The notes beneath the pieces are model-generated. The model did not search any database. It saw only the letters and a program-made list of their open reading frames with translations, and was not told where the DNA came from. Made by a program: the position numbers and the translations under genes. DNA of 64,000 nt from positions 3,694-67,693 of the forward strand of contig CAJFNQ010000025.1 of NCBI GenBank assembly GCA_904394975.1. Direction: 5' to 3'. Below, in pieces: positions 26,372 to 33,755 of the stretch (positions are counted from its first letter, which is position 1; every line of letters starts with the position of its first letter). Origin of the DNA: Metaruminococcus_A gallistercoris. Its GTDB lineage: Bacteria; Bacillota; Clostridia; Oscillospirales; Ruminococcaceae.

Positions 26372-27217
26372 ATGAAACTTCCTCAGTTTTACATTGATGA
26401 CCTCATCAAGCGCGCAATCAGCGAGGACATCAACTACATTGACGTGACCACCGATTATCTGATTCCGGATGGCAGCGTTTCCACGGCGCGGCTCATCTCA
26501 AAAGACGAAGGGGTCGTTGCCGGCATTGAGATCGGTATGCGTGTATTCGAACTGCTGGACGCAGACGTGACCTTCACCATCTTTAAAAAAGACGGTGAAG
26601 CGGTTAAAAAGGGCGATGTGATCGCTGAAATGCGCGGCAGTACCGCTGCGCTGCTCAAAGGAGAGCGCACCGCACTCAACCTCATGCAGCATATGTCCGG
26701 CATCGCAACCGAAACCCGCAAATGCGTCGACCTCATCAAAGGTACGCGGGCAACCATTGCGGAGACACGCAAAACCCTGCCCGGTTTGCGCCCGCTTCAG
26801 AAATACGCGGTCGTCGCGGGCGGCGGCGTCAACCACCGCTACAATTTGAGCGACGCGGCCATGCTTAAGGACAACCACATCGATGCCTACGGTTCACTCA
26901 CCAAAGCGGTTGAAGCGCTTCGGTCCAAGGTCGGGCACATGGTGAAGATTGAGGTGGAGACCAGAACCCTGGAAGAGCTGGAAGAAGCGCTCGCGGTAAA
27001 AGCCGATGTCATCATGCTGGACAACATGGACTGCGCTACCATGAAAAAGGCGGTGGAGATCACAGCCGGGCGCGCAAAACTGGAGGCATCCGGCAACGTC
27101 ACACACGAAAACATCCGCGAGGTAGCGGAAACCGGGGTAGATATCATCTCGCTCGGCGCGCTGACCCATTCGGTCAAATGCTTTGATATTTCCATGAGGA
27201 TCGACCCTGTAAAATAA
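26372..27217 (+). CDS. nadC: nicotinate-nucleotide pyrophosphorylase (carboxylating)
   Basis: A 281-residue quinolinate phosphoribosyltransferase that makes nicotinate mononucleotide from quinolinate and PRPP. Visible blocks are LKGERTALNLMQHMSGIAT, TRKTLPGLRPLQKYAV, GGGVNHRYNLSDAAMLKDNH and LEASGNVTHENIREVAETGVD. All PRPP- and quinolinate-binding Arg/Lys/His residues in these blocks appear present. It is preceded by AACAGGAG and followed by a strong terminator. Together with nadB it gives two of the three enzymes of the pathway; nadA is not in the window. Confidence 0.96.
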   Translation: MKLPQFYIDDLIKRAISEDINYIDVTTDYLIPDGSVSTARLISKDEGVVAGIEIGMRVFELLDADVTFTIFKKDGEAVKKGDVIAEMRGSTAALLKGERTALNLMQHMSGIATETRKCVDLIKGTRATIAETRKTLPGLRPLQKYAVVAGGGVNHRYNLSDAAMLKDNHIDAYGSLTKAVEALRSKVGHMVKIEVETRTLEELEEALAVKADVIMLDNMDCATMKKAVEITAGRAKLEASGNVTHENIREVAETGVDIISLGALTHSVKCFDISMRIDPVK

Positions 27218-27227
27218 ATCGTTCCGC

Positions 27228-27258
27228 AAAAAAGACGGCTGAATCAGCCGTCTTTTTT
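27228..27258. terminator. bidirectional terminator after nadC
   Basis: AAAAAAGACGGCTGA (27228-27242) pairs with TCAGCCGTCTTTTTT. A perfect stem with A and T tails on either side serves nadC and the convergent GH63-like gene. Confidence 0.92.
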
Positions 27259-27301
27259 GTTTTAGAAACGTTCTGTTCTATAAACCAAGCGTTTGACGAT
27301 T

Positions 27302-28795
27302 TTACCGGCTGCGGACCTCAAACACATCGGCGCCACAACGGACCTCCACTGTGACCGGGATACTGCTTTCCACTGTAACCTCCGGCCGCTCTCCGGCACA
27401 GCGCTGTGCGCAGATGAGGGTGACATCCGCCTCGCCGAAAGGATAATGCTCCACGCCATGCCGTTCGGTGCGGCGGATCTGCCAGACGATCCTGTTCCGC
27501 TCATAATCCGGACGGATGCCAAACACATACTCAAATAACACTGCGATAGGAACAAGCCCGGTCCACCCCACAAAGTTCGGGCGGGAGTGGCTGCCGCGTT
27601 CGGCCGATTCCGGCGCGTAGTTTTCCCACAGCGTGCCCGTTTTGCAAAACACCTTGACCACCTGTTCCAGATGATTGCAGGCGATCTCATACGCGAGCTC
27701 ATCTCGGCCGACCCGCTCCAGCCCGCGCAGGAGCATGTAGTTGGTCGGCGCCCAGACCGAGCCGCGCCAGTAATCCCCGCCCGGCTGATACCCCGGTGTA
27801 TCCGCGGAAATGGACGGAACCCGGTGCGGGCGGTCAAACTCCTTGGGGTTTTTGAGATGCGCCAAAAACGGCGCGAGACGATCGTCCGGCACCAGATCAG
27901 CAAGCAGTGCCCAGTAGGAACCGATGGTCTTCACATGGTTGAGCTGCCCGTTTTTCCAAAGGTCAAAATAAAAACTTTCCTTCTCATCCCAAAGCTGTTC
28001 GTTGATAAACCGGGAGAGGGTCTCAGCCTCCTGCGCAAGCTCTTTGACATCCTCTTCCCGGTGGAGCAGCCGCGCCATCTTTACAAGATGTTTTGCCGAA
28101 ATGACCGCCTGGATGCAGGCGTCCACCCAGACCATATGCCCGTGGGAAAACATTACATTGTAACCGGGCTGCATCCGCGGCATATTATCCATCCCGCAAC
28201 CCCAGCCGGAGGAATAGTAGGTGCCGTCCCGCCAGGTGCGGTTCTCCTTCATCCACAAATGATAGGCGAGAATGGGGTCAAACACCCGTTCCAAACGGTC
28301 AAGGTCGCCCGTCTGCACAAAGTACTGCCACTCGCTCCAGGCCAGAATATTCGGGCCGGTGGAAGAAGGGTCGTACATATGAAAGCTCTCGCCCAGTTCG
28401 TCCTCGTAGATCTCCCGGCAGATGAATCCGTTCGGGTGCTGATGGGAATAAAGATTATCCAGCGACTTCTGAAAATTAAACACGTGAGCGGCATATTTCC
28501 CAAACATGGTGATGAACGCCGTATCCCACATGAAAAAACAACCGTTAAACGCCGTGTCAATGAAATTGGACACATACCCTGCCCCCGGCTTAGGCCGGCG
28601 GAGATTGCCGAACGCAGTTTGCCAGGCGTAATCGTAACAGCGCAGCACGTCCTCATGCCCGTCCCAAACGGGTCTTGGCAGACGGCCGCAAATCTCCTGA
28701 TAAACAGGAAGCGGCGCGTCTTCCGGTGTTTGATGCAGGAATGTGTTTTGTTTGACAAACGGGCATTTCCCGTAGGTCTGGTAGGTGATTCCCAT
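27302..28795 (-). CDS. GH63/trehalase-like (alpha/alpha)6-barrel glycosidase
   Basis: A 497-residue enzyme whose catalytic barrel resembles glycoside hydrolase family 63 and the trehalase-like superfamily. It has FMWDTAFITMFGKY (about 115-130), GWGCGMDNMPRMQPGYN, the acidic segment DTPGYQPGGDYWRGSVWAPTNYMLLRGL in pieces, and TLWENYAPESAERG near the end. The Asp of WDTAF and the Glu of WENYAPE are candidate catalytic acids by family analogy. No signal peptide is seen, so it should act on oligosaccharides inside the cell. The start is at 28795 behind AAAGGAG (the frame opens at 28837). The substrate is unknown. Confidence 0.8.
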   Translation of the reverse strand: MGITYQTYGKCPFVKQNTFLHQTPEDAPLPVYQEICGRLPRPVWDGHEDVLRCYDYAWQTAFGNLRRPKPGAGYVSNFIDTAFNGCFFMWDTAFITMFGKYAAHVFNFQKSLDNLYSHQHPNGFICREIYEDELGESFHMYDPSSTGPNILAWSEWQYFVQTGDLDRLERVFDPILAYHLWMKENRTWRDGTYYSSGWGCGMDNMPRMQPGYNVMFSHGHMVWVDACIQAVISAKHLVKMARLLHREEDVKELAQEAETLSRFINEQLWDEKESFYFDLWKNGQLNHVKTIGSYWALLADLVPDDRLAPFLAHLKNPKEFDRPHRVPSISADTPGYQPGGDYWRGSVWAPTNYMLLRGLERVGRDELAYEIACNHLEQVVKVFCKTGTLWENYAPESAERGSHSRPNFVGWTGLVPIAVLFEYVFGIRPDYERNRIVWQIRRTERHGVEHYPFGEADVTLICAQRCAGERPEVTVESSIPVTVEVRCGADVFEVRSR

Positions 28796-28820
28796 AAAAC
28801 CGCTCCTTTCTGTTTGTCTG

Positions 28821-28850
28821 ATTATAACACGGCTCACAATTTAGAGGCAA
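28821..28850 (-). promoter_or_regulatory. promoter of the GH63-like gene
   Basis: Minus-strand TTGCCT (28845-28850), 18-bp spacer, TATAAT (28821-28826), about 25 bp before the start codon. Confidence 0.65.
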
Positions 28851-28885
28851 GCGAAATCGGCCGCAAACAGCCGTGTCCACACTAA

Positions 28886-28922
28886 AAAAACAAGCCCGCT
28901 GGGAATGCTTCCGGCGGGCTTG
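28886..28922 (-). terminator. pyrE terminator
   Basis: Arms CAAGCCCGC (28891-28899) and GCGGGCTTG (28914-28922); on the minus strand the stem is followed by seven T. It lies 13 bp after the pyrE stop. Confidence 0.9.
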
Positions 28923-28934
28923 CGGCATGTTCGT

Positions 28935-29609
28935 TTATTTCGCGCCGTACTGCGCGTAATACGCGTCGATCGCGGCTTTGATGGTATCATCAATGACAAC
29001 ACGGCCTTTGCAGGTACGGTTGTAAAGGTGTTCGGTCACCTCCGCCATGTTGACGATCGCGGCGGTGTCGAATCCGTACAGGTCTTTGATCTCATCCAGC
29101 GCGCATTTATCCCCTTTACCGCGCTCCATCCGGTTGAGCGAGACGATCAACCCTTTGATGGTCACATCCCCCTGTGCCTTGATGATGGGGAAGGTCTCTT
29201 CAATGGATTTTCCGGAGGTAGTCACATCCTCAATAATGACCACACGGTCGCCGTCTTTGATGGGGCTTCCCAGCAGGATGCCCGCGTCGCCGTGGTCTTT
29301 TGCTTCCTTGCGGTTGGAGCAGTAACGCACATCCTTGCCATACAGCTCGCTGATGGCCATGGTCGTGGCGACCGCAAGCGGTATGCCTTTGTACGCGGGC
29401 CCGAACAGCACGTCAAAATCCAGCCCGAAATTGTCATGGATGGCCTTTGCGTAATATTCGCCCAGTTTTCTTAACTGGGTGCCGGTCACATACAGCCCCG
29501 CGTTCATGAAAAACGGGGATTTGCGCCCGCTTTTGAGGGTGAAATCGCCAAAACGAAGAACGTCGCTTTCTACCATAAACTCAATAAATTCCTGTTTGTA
29601 TCCTTCCAT
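28935..29609 (-). CDS. pyrE: orotate phosphoribosyltransferase
   Basis: A 224-residue type I phosphoribosyltransferase that converts orotate and PRPP to OMP in pyrimidine synthesis. FTLKSGRKSPFFMNAGLY near the N-terminus, LFGPAYKGIPLA, YCSNRKEAKDHGD and the PRPP loop VVIIEDVTTSGKSIEE are diagnostic. AAGGAG is 7 bases before the ATG at 29609, chosen over the ATG at 29615. It stands apart from other pyr genes, 46 bp downstream of a GH32 gene, with its own terminator. No pyrF is adjacent. Confidence 0.95.
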   Translation of the reverse strand: MEGYKQEFIEFMVESDVLRFGDFTLKSGRKSPFFMNAGLYVTGTQLRKLGEYYAKAIHDNFGLDFDVLFGPAYKGIPLAVATTMAISELYGKDVRYCSNRKEAKDHGDAGILLGSPIKDGDRVVIIEDVTTSGKSIEETFPIIKAQGDVTIKGLIVSLNRMERGKGDKCALDEIKDLYGFDTAAIVNMAEVTEHLYNRTCKGRVVIDDTIKAAIDAYYAQYGAK

Positions 29610-29654
29610 GTTCATACTCCTTTATTTATGCGGCCAAAGCCGCTTTTTTCCTGT

Positions 29655-30734
29655 TCAGCGCCCGTACCAGACGGTATAGCAGGCTTCGCCGCCGTTTAAA
29701 AAGACTTCCAGCGTGCGGCTGTCACGCAGAATATCCACCCGCGGGCGGATCATCCCTTCGGGAAGCGGCAGAAGGTACTGCCCCACCGTGACGCTGGTTT
29801 TGCGCACCTCGACCATCGGGTCGCTCCCAGAAAGCAGGTGTGCCGCTTCTTTGACCGGGAACAGGCAGGGTTTCCCGTCTTTGATGGTAAACTCCCGCGG
29901 GATGGTAAGCGCACCCGCGCGGTCGTCCTCCGGGTCCGGCCTGCGTTTCCAGTCATACAGCCAGCCGATCACAACCCGCCTGCCGTCCGGCGCCTCAAAA
30001 CTCTGTGGCGCGTAAAACTGAGGGCCAGCCTCCGGTGTATAAATCCCGCGCGGAGTAAATTTCGTTCCGTCAAACCCGCCAATCGCGAAAACCGTGCTGT
30101 AACAGGCACGGTCCATCCGGGAAAAGAAGAGGACATACTCATCGCCGAAGCGGAAAAAGTCCGGGCATTCAATGACCGGGCCGTAGTCCGCGCCTTCAAA
30201 CAGAACGCCCTGATAATCCCAGTGAAGCAGATCGCTCGACGTATAGTGAACCACCTTCCCGATACCGTCCTTCCCGGTTCCGCATACCATGTGGTAGCAT
30301 CCGTCAAAGAACGAGACTTTCGGGTCACGGAAATCCCGGCTTCCCTCCTCCGGCGGAACGGGGATGACCGGATTGCCGCTGTACTTTTCAAAACGAATGC
30401 CGTCTTCACTGACCGCTACCGCCTGCGTCTCGCCGAAGGACGCATCCCCCGTGTAAAACAGATACAGCAGACCGTCTTTCACCACGGCGCTTCCGGAAAA
30501 ACATCCGCCTGCGTTTTCGTAGGGCATATCCGGCGAAAGCGCGATGGGAAGATGTTCCCAGTGGACAAAATCATCCGTCACCGCGTGCCCCCAGTACATG
30601 GTCCCATGCACCGGCGCGTCCGGATAATGCTGGTAAAACACATGGTATTTCCCTTTAAAAAAGCACAGCCCGTTTGGGTCGTTCATCCAGCCGCGCGGCG
30701 GTTCCAGATGATACAAAAGCCGTTGTGGTTTCAA
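29655..30734 (-). CDS. GH32 sucrose-6-phosphate hydrolase/invertase, short form
   Basis: A 359-residue family 32 glycosidase acting on sucrose, sucrose-6-phosphate or fructans. The nucleophile motif is WMNDPNG, followed by YWGHAVTDDFVHWEHLP, the FRDPK motif with the transition-state Asp, and the acid/base VIECPDFF. The five-bladed propeller is complete, but the C-terminal beta-sandwich is only about 75 residues, against about 150 in typical enzymes, ending TLEVFLNGGEACYTVWYGR. No frameshift is seen, so this is a compact form or an old internal deletion. The start is TTG at 30734 behind GTGAGGTG; the open frame continues upstream over yfcE. No sugar transporter is adjacent. Confidence 0.88.
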   Translation of the reverse strand: MKPQRLLYHLEPPRGWMNDPNGLCFFKGKYHVFYQHYPDAPVHGTMYWGHAVTDDFVHWEHLPIALSPDMPYENAGGCFSGSAVVKDGLLYLFYTGDASFGETQAVAVSEDGIRFEKYSGNPVIPVPPEEGSRDFRDPKVSFFDGCYHMVCGTGKDGIGKVVHYTSSDLLHWDYQGVLFEGADYGPVIECPDFFRFGDEYVLFFSRMDRACYSTVFAIGGFDGTKFTPRGIYTPEAGPQFYAPQSFEAPDGRRVVIGWLYDWKRRPDPEDDRAGALTIPREFTIKDGKPCLFPVKEAAHLLSGSDPMVEVRKTSVTVGQYLLPLPEGMIRPRVDILRDSRTLEVFLNGGEACYTVWYGR

Positions 30735-30774
30735 GAAAAGGCACCTCACTTTAAAGCGGCGGCAAAAACGCCTG

Positions 30775-31272
30775 TCAGCGCATTCCACCCGGTTTCCAGA
30801 CCACATTGTTGCATACAACGCCAGCGTCTGTAATATCAATCATACCATAACCCGGTTTGGAGTCCCGCGGGCAGCATGGGCTTCCCGGATTCATCAGGTA
30901 AAGTCCGTCCTCATAATAGCGGCAGGCCTGATGGGTATGCCCGAACACCGCGATATCACACCCGGCGTCACGCGCGGCTTTCATCAAATCATCAAACCCG
31001 TATTTGACCCGGTACAGATGACCGTGGGTATAAAAAATCCTGTGCCCATTCTCGCAGCTGAGTGTTCCGGCGCTTTTTTCGTCACTGCCCAGGTCACAGT
31101 TGCCGCGGGAATACAGCATCTGTTTGTCCGGGTAAAGATCGCGCAGGTCTTCCCATTCACGAAACCCATCACCCAGATGGATGAAGCAATCGGCGTCACG
31201 CAGATGACGCTTGACGATCTTGTGCGCTGTGAAAAAATCCCCATGGGTATCAGAAAGCAGGATAATCCTCAT
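30775..31272 (-). CDS. YfcE/MJ0936 family phosphodiesterase
   Basis: A 165-residue calcineurin-like phosphoesterase. Metal-binding motifs are in order: LLSDTHGD (5-12), HLGDG, RGNCD, YTHGH and FGHTHQ. These give the standard di-metal site. Family members hydrolyse phosphodiesters in vitro, with unclear natural substrates. The start at 31272 is set by AAAGGAGG (the frame opens at 31305). It lies 40 bp before the GH32 gene and is divergent from the small-gene cassette at 31363. Confidence 0.9.
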   Translation of the reverse strand: MRIILLSDTHGDFFTAHKIVKRHLRDADCFIHLGDGFREWEDLRDLYPDKQMLYSRGNCDLGSDEKSAGTLSCENGHRIFYTHGHLYRVKYGFDDLMKAARDAGCDIAVFGHTHQACRYYEDGLYLMNPGSPCCPRDSKPGYGMIDITDAGVVCNNVVWKPGGMR

Positions 31273-31306
31273 AAACAGCCCTCCTTTGAGGGAATCATTC
31301 ACCAAT

Positions 31307-31312
31307 ATTGTA
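31307..31312 (-). promoter_or_regulatory. possible -10 of the yfcE-GH32-pyrE unit
   Basis: Minus-strand TACAAT preceded by TGC (extended -10), with a poor -35 (TTCCCT). It lies 35 bp before the yfcE start. Confidence 0.4.
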
Positions 31313-31362
31313 GCATAGAAATAGAATATAGGGAATAGCTTTATAAAGTGAGGAGATCTTTT

Positions 31363-31605
31363 ATGGCAAAAGAAATTTCCGAAGCACAGCTCAATGCCCT
31401 GCTCAAGCTGGCAGGCAAAAAACTGGGGACAGACCCCAACACCCTGCGCAAAACACTCGAAAGCGGCAACGCAGACAATCTGCTCAAAGGCGCCGCTTCC
31501 AAAAACGATTCGCTCAAAAAAGCGCTGAATGACCCGGCAATTGCCGAAAAGCTGATGAAATCGCCGCAGGCGATGGAACTCATCCGAAAACTGACGGAGG
31601 GATAA
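31363..31605 (+). CDS. small conserved protein, unknown function (cassette gene 1)
   Basis: An 80-residue protein with no signal peptide, predicted all-helical, rich in Lys, Leu and Asn. It opens MAKEISEAQLNALLKLAGKK and ends SPQAMELIRKLTEG. Leu-spaced helices and LNDPAIAEKLMKSPQAM suggest a helix-turn repeat. The start at 31363 has GAGGAG 7 bases upstream; an in-frame ATG at 31348 lacks such a site. The stop is 3 bp before the next gene, so the three genes 31363-32429 form a tight cassette ending in a terminator. I recall similar trios in related clostridia but cannot name a function. Confidence 0.75.
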   Translation: MAKEISEAQLNALLKLAGKKLGTDPNTLRKTLESGNADNLLKGAASKNDSLKKALNDPAIAEKLMKSPQAMELIRKLTEG

Positions 31606-31608
31606 TCA

Positions 31609-32025
31609 ATGGATGATCTGGTGGCAAAATTACAAGAGATACTGAGTACCAGCGAAGGGCAGGAGAACCTAAAGCAGATCGCCGGTATTCTGGGCGGGCA
31701 GGAGGATCAAAGCGCGCCGGATCTCAGCGCCATCAGTTCATTGCTCGGGCAGAACGGAAACGCCCAGTCATCCGGCCAAGCAAAAGAGGGCGGCGGACTG
31801 GACCTTGGCGGGCTGGACATCGGAGCGCTTATGAAAATGCAGTCGATCATGCAGTCGATGAAAACCGATGACAAAAACACGGCGCTGATCCGGGCACTCA
31901 AACCGCACCTGAAAGAGAGCCGGCAGCACCGTGCGGACGAAGCGCTCCGACTCATGCAGCTGATGGCCATTCTTCCCACGCTGCGGGACAGTGGTATTCT
32001 GGGAAATTTATTTGGTGGTGAGTAG
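31609..32025 (+). CDS. small conserved protein, unknown function (cassette gene 2)
   Basis: A 138-residue soluble protein in three parts. The N-terminal helix is MDDLVAKLQEILSTSEGQ; the centre is a Gly/Gln/Ser-rich low-complexity linker (about 30-75, with GGGLDLGGLDIGALMKM); the C-terminal helical domain is basic and conserved-looking, with ALIRALKPHLKESRQHRADE followed by LRLMQLMAILPTLRD. The ending GILGNLFGGE is Gly-rich. A strong GGAGG precedes the ATG. No catalytic motif is visible. The RALKPHL..RRxxxADEA pattern and the position between two other small genes suggest a scaffold or protein-protein role, which is inference only. Confidence 0.75.
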   Translation: MDDLVAKLQEILSTSEGQENLKQIAGILGGQEDQSAPDLSAISSLLGQNGNAQSSGQAKEGGGLDLGGLDIGALMKMQSIMQSMKTDDKNTALIRALKPHLKESRQHRADEALRLMQLMAILPTLRDSGILGNLFGGE

Positions 32026-32027
32026 AC

Positions 32028-32429
32028 ATGCCGGAACGAAATTACACCTACGCAGAACTGCGCGCTATGCAGCAGGACGCCATCGAGCGGGTGATGGAGA
32101 TGCAGCGCCGGGCAAACGAACGTCTGGGGCGGACACCGCATTCCGGCGGACAAAACAGGGTTTCCAACCAAAATAATGCGGGAAACCTGTTCTCTCAACC
32201 CCAGTCTCAGGCAACCTCTCAAGCCCGAAGCGGAAACGCCCCGCCGCGTTCTATGCATCCGTCAGCTCCACAAGGAGAATCGTTTTTCTCTTCCGGAGCG
32301 TTTGAGGGAATTGCCAAACGGCTTGGGCTGGAAAGCGACCAGCTGCTGCTTATTGGGCTGTTACTGCTTCTGCTCAACGAAGGTGCGGACGCTGAGCTCA
32401 TTCTCGGCATCTTCTATCTGCTGATCTGA
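32028..32429 (+). CDS. small conserved protein with hydrophobic C-terminus (cassette gene 3)
   Basis: A 133-residue protein with a charged N-terminal helix (YTYAELRAMQQDAIERVMEM), a Ser/Gln/Pro/Asn-rich disordered middle (about 35-85), and a Leu-rich C-terminus: DQLLLIGLLLLLLNEGADAE, then LILGIFYLLI. The C-terminal 25 residues are split by Asn-Glu-Gly-Ala-Asp-Ala-Glu, so they form two short hydrophobic helices rather than one membrane span. The start lies 2 bp after the previous stop. I do not recognise a function. The layout resembles an amphipathic membrane- or surface-associating tail. Confidence 0.75.
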   Translation: MPERNYTYAELRAMQQDAIERVMEMQRRANERLGRTPHSGGQNRVSNQNNAGNLFSQPQSQATSQARSGNAPPRSMHPSAPQGESFFSSGAFEGIAKRLGLESDQLLLIGLLLLLLNEGADAELILGIFYLLI

Positions 32430-32500
32430 CAGCGGACAGCAAGCCGTGTGTTCATCCAAAAACAGTCAGCAGCCGCAAAACCGTTATACAAAACAATGTA

Positions 32501-32531
32501 AGGCACGAACCTTTCTGTTCGTGCCTTTTTT
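32501..32531 (+). terminator. terminator of the small-gene cassette
   Basis: Arms AGGCACGAAC (32501-32510) and GTTCGTGCCT (32517-32526) with a T-run (CTTTTTTC). It lies 71 bp after the cassette's last stop. Confidence 0.9.
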
Positions 32532-32560
32532 CTGCCATATCACACAGCTTTTAACCTCTA

Positions 32561-32587
32561 ATGTTAACATGCGTTGCTTGAAGCAAC
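32561..32587 (+). promoter_or_regulatory. candidate operators for the HTH regulator
   Basis: A perfect palindrome ATGTTAACAT (32561-32570) is followed by the inverted repeat GTTGCTT-G-AAGCAAC (32573-32587), which overlaps the -35 of the next promoter. This placement suits autoregulation by the downstream XRE protein. Confidence 0.5.
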
Positions 32588-32606
32588 AAGGAATTTTGCA
32601 TATAAT
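32578..32606 (+). promoter_or_regulatory. promoter of the HTH-lipoprotein pair
   Basis: TTGAAG (32578-32583), 17-bp spacer, TATAAT (32601-32606), 26 bp before the start codon. Confidence 0.65.
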
Positions 32607-32631
32607 TGAAGAACAACGGAGGTTGATGGAT

Positions 32632-33180
32632 ATGCTGAGCGACAATTTAAAACATCTTCGAAAAACGAAAGGACTTTCCCAACAGGAGCTGGCGCTCAAA
32701 CTGCATGTCGTGCGGCAAACTGTTTCCAAGTGGGAAAAAGGAACATCGGTGCCGGATTCGGAAATGCTGATACGCATCGCACAGGAACTGGATAGTTCCG
32801 TGAATGTTCTTTTGGGTGAACCGCTGAAGCCTGATGAAACCCCGGATGAAAAAGATGAACTAAGGGCGATTGCCGCCAAGCTGGAGCTGTTAAACGAACA
32901 GTTCGCAAGGCGCTGTGAACAGCAAAGAAAAATATGGCGTACAGTTTTCATCATTCTGGGGATAATCGTCATTCTGGCTCTGCTGTATGAGCTTACCGGC
33001 CTGATTCAGTATTGGTTCAGCATGAATGAGATGCACGCCGATTCCTCTGTCATCGGCGGATACGACGGTCCGACCGATATTTACGTTTCAAGCCTCTCTT
33101 TAAACATCGGCGCACTGATAACCGCTATCATCGCAGCCATTATATCCGCGGTCGGTCTTTACAAAACCCGCAAAAAATGA
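32632..33180 (+). CDS. membrane-anchored XRE-family HTH regulator
   Basis: A 182-residue protein with an N-terminal Cro/C1-type helix-turn-helix (LKHLRKTKGLSQQELALKL to about residue 60, with QTVSKWEKGTSVPD). A charged helical linker and two membrane helices follow (about 103-129 and 155-176). Between the helices lies VIGGYDGPTDIYVSS (140-154), matching the GGADGPT motif of OadB. The start at 32632 is 9 bases after CGGAGG; an ATG at 32626 is too close. This is probably a membrane-tethered transcription factor whose extracytoplasmic loop senses a signal. The next gene is a lipoprotein 14 bp downstream, so the two likely work together. Target unknown. Confidence 0.85.
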   Translation: MLSDNLKHLRKTKGLSQQELALKLHVVRQTVSKWEKGTSVPDSEMLIRIAQELDSSVNVLLGEPLKPDETPDEKDELRAIAAKLELLNEQFARRCEQQRKIWRTVFIILGIIVILALLYELTGLIQYWFSMNEMHADSSVIGGYDGPTDIYVSSLSLNIGALITAIIAAIISAVGLYKTRKK

Positions 33181-33194
33181 GGTAAAAAAATAAA

Positions 33195-33626
33195 ATGAAA
33201 AAAGTAGTCATCTGTCTGTCCGCCCTGCTGTTTGTCTGCTTGACCGGATGCAGGAATGAAACCGTACCCAACATTGAGGATTATGACTGGGGCATGACCT
33301 CTGTGCAGAGCATGGATCTAAACGGCCAGGTAATCGCTTATGGGGAGCGGGGCAGCAGTACGCTGGATACCGCAAAACAAATCAAACTGATCTGCGAAGC
33401 CGAGCAGGGCAATTTGGCACTTACCGATGAGACAAGTCAAAAAAACTACACAGGAACCTACCAGCTCAGCACAACAGACCCCAAATCCTCGATTTACGAA
33501 ATCACGATTGATGGAACAGAAGGTGTCGCGGTCGTGGCAATGACCACCTACCAAGACGGCAGCCAAGACCCGACCCTCATCATTCGTTTGGGGAAATACA
33601 CGGTAAACTTTTTCGCGGAGGAGTAA
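33195..33626 (+). CDS. small lipoprotein, unknown function
   Basis: A 143-residue protein with a lipoprotein signal peptide: MKKVV, a hydrophobic core and the lipobox LTGC, with Cys19 as the predicted lipidated residue. The mature part has about 120 residues, beta-rich in appearance (GTYQLSTTDPKSSIYEITID), and no recognised domain. It is co-transcribed with the HTH membrane protein 14 bp upstream and followed by a terminator. It could be a ligand-binding partner of that regulator, which is inference from position. Confidence 0.75.
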   Translation: MKKVVICLSALLFVCLTGCRNETVPNIEDYDWGMTSVQSMDLNGQVIAYGERGSSTLDTAKQIKLICEAEQGNLALTDETSQKNYTGTYQLSTTDPKSSIYEITIDGTEGVAVVAMTTYQDGSQDPTLIIRLGKYTVNFFAEE

Positions 33627-33665
33627 GATAAAACTTGACACTGCCCTGCAAGTCTTTACAAAATC

Positions 33666-33703
33666 AAAACGGTGCGCTTTTTTAAAAAGCCGCACCGTTT
33701 TTT
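33666..33703. terminator. bidirectional terminator between lipoprotein and cysS
   Basis: AAAACGGTGCG (33666-33676) pairs with CGCACCGTTTTTT; the loop itself contains CTTTTTTAAAAAGC, which can extend the stem. It serves the convergent lipoprotein and cysS genes. Confidence 0.88.
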
Positions 33704-33755
33704 ATGCTGTTTCTCATTCTTCCGCATCCTGTCAAATCGCGGCTAATTGAGAATG

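Noticed and set aside
27587..28885. 432-codon plus-strand frame opposite the GH63-like gene
   Set aside because: Antisense shadow; it would cross the GH63 promoter.
31300..31345. Sigma-E/sigma-K-like promoter (CATAGAAAT) before the small-gene cassette
   Set aside because: The matching upstream element is at the wrong distance, so sporulation control cannot be claimed.
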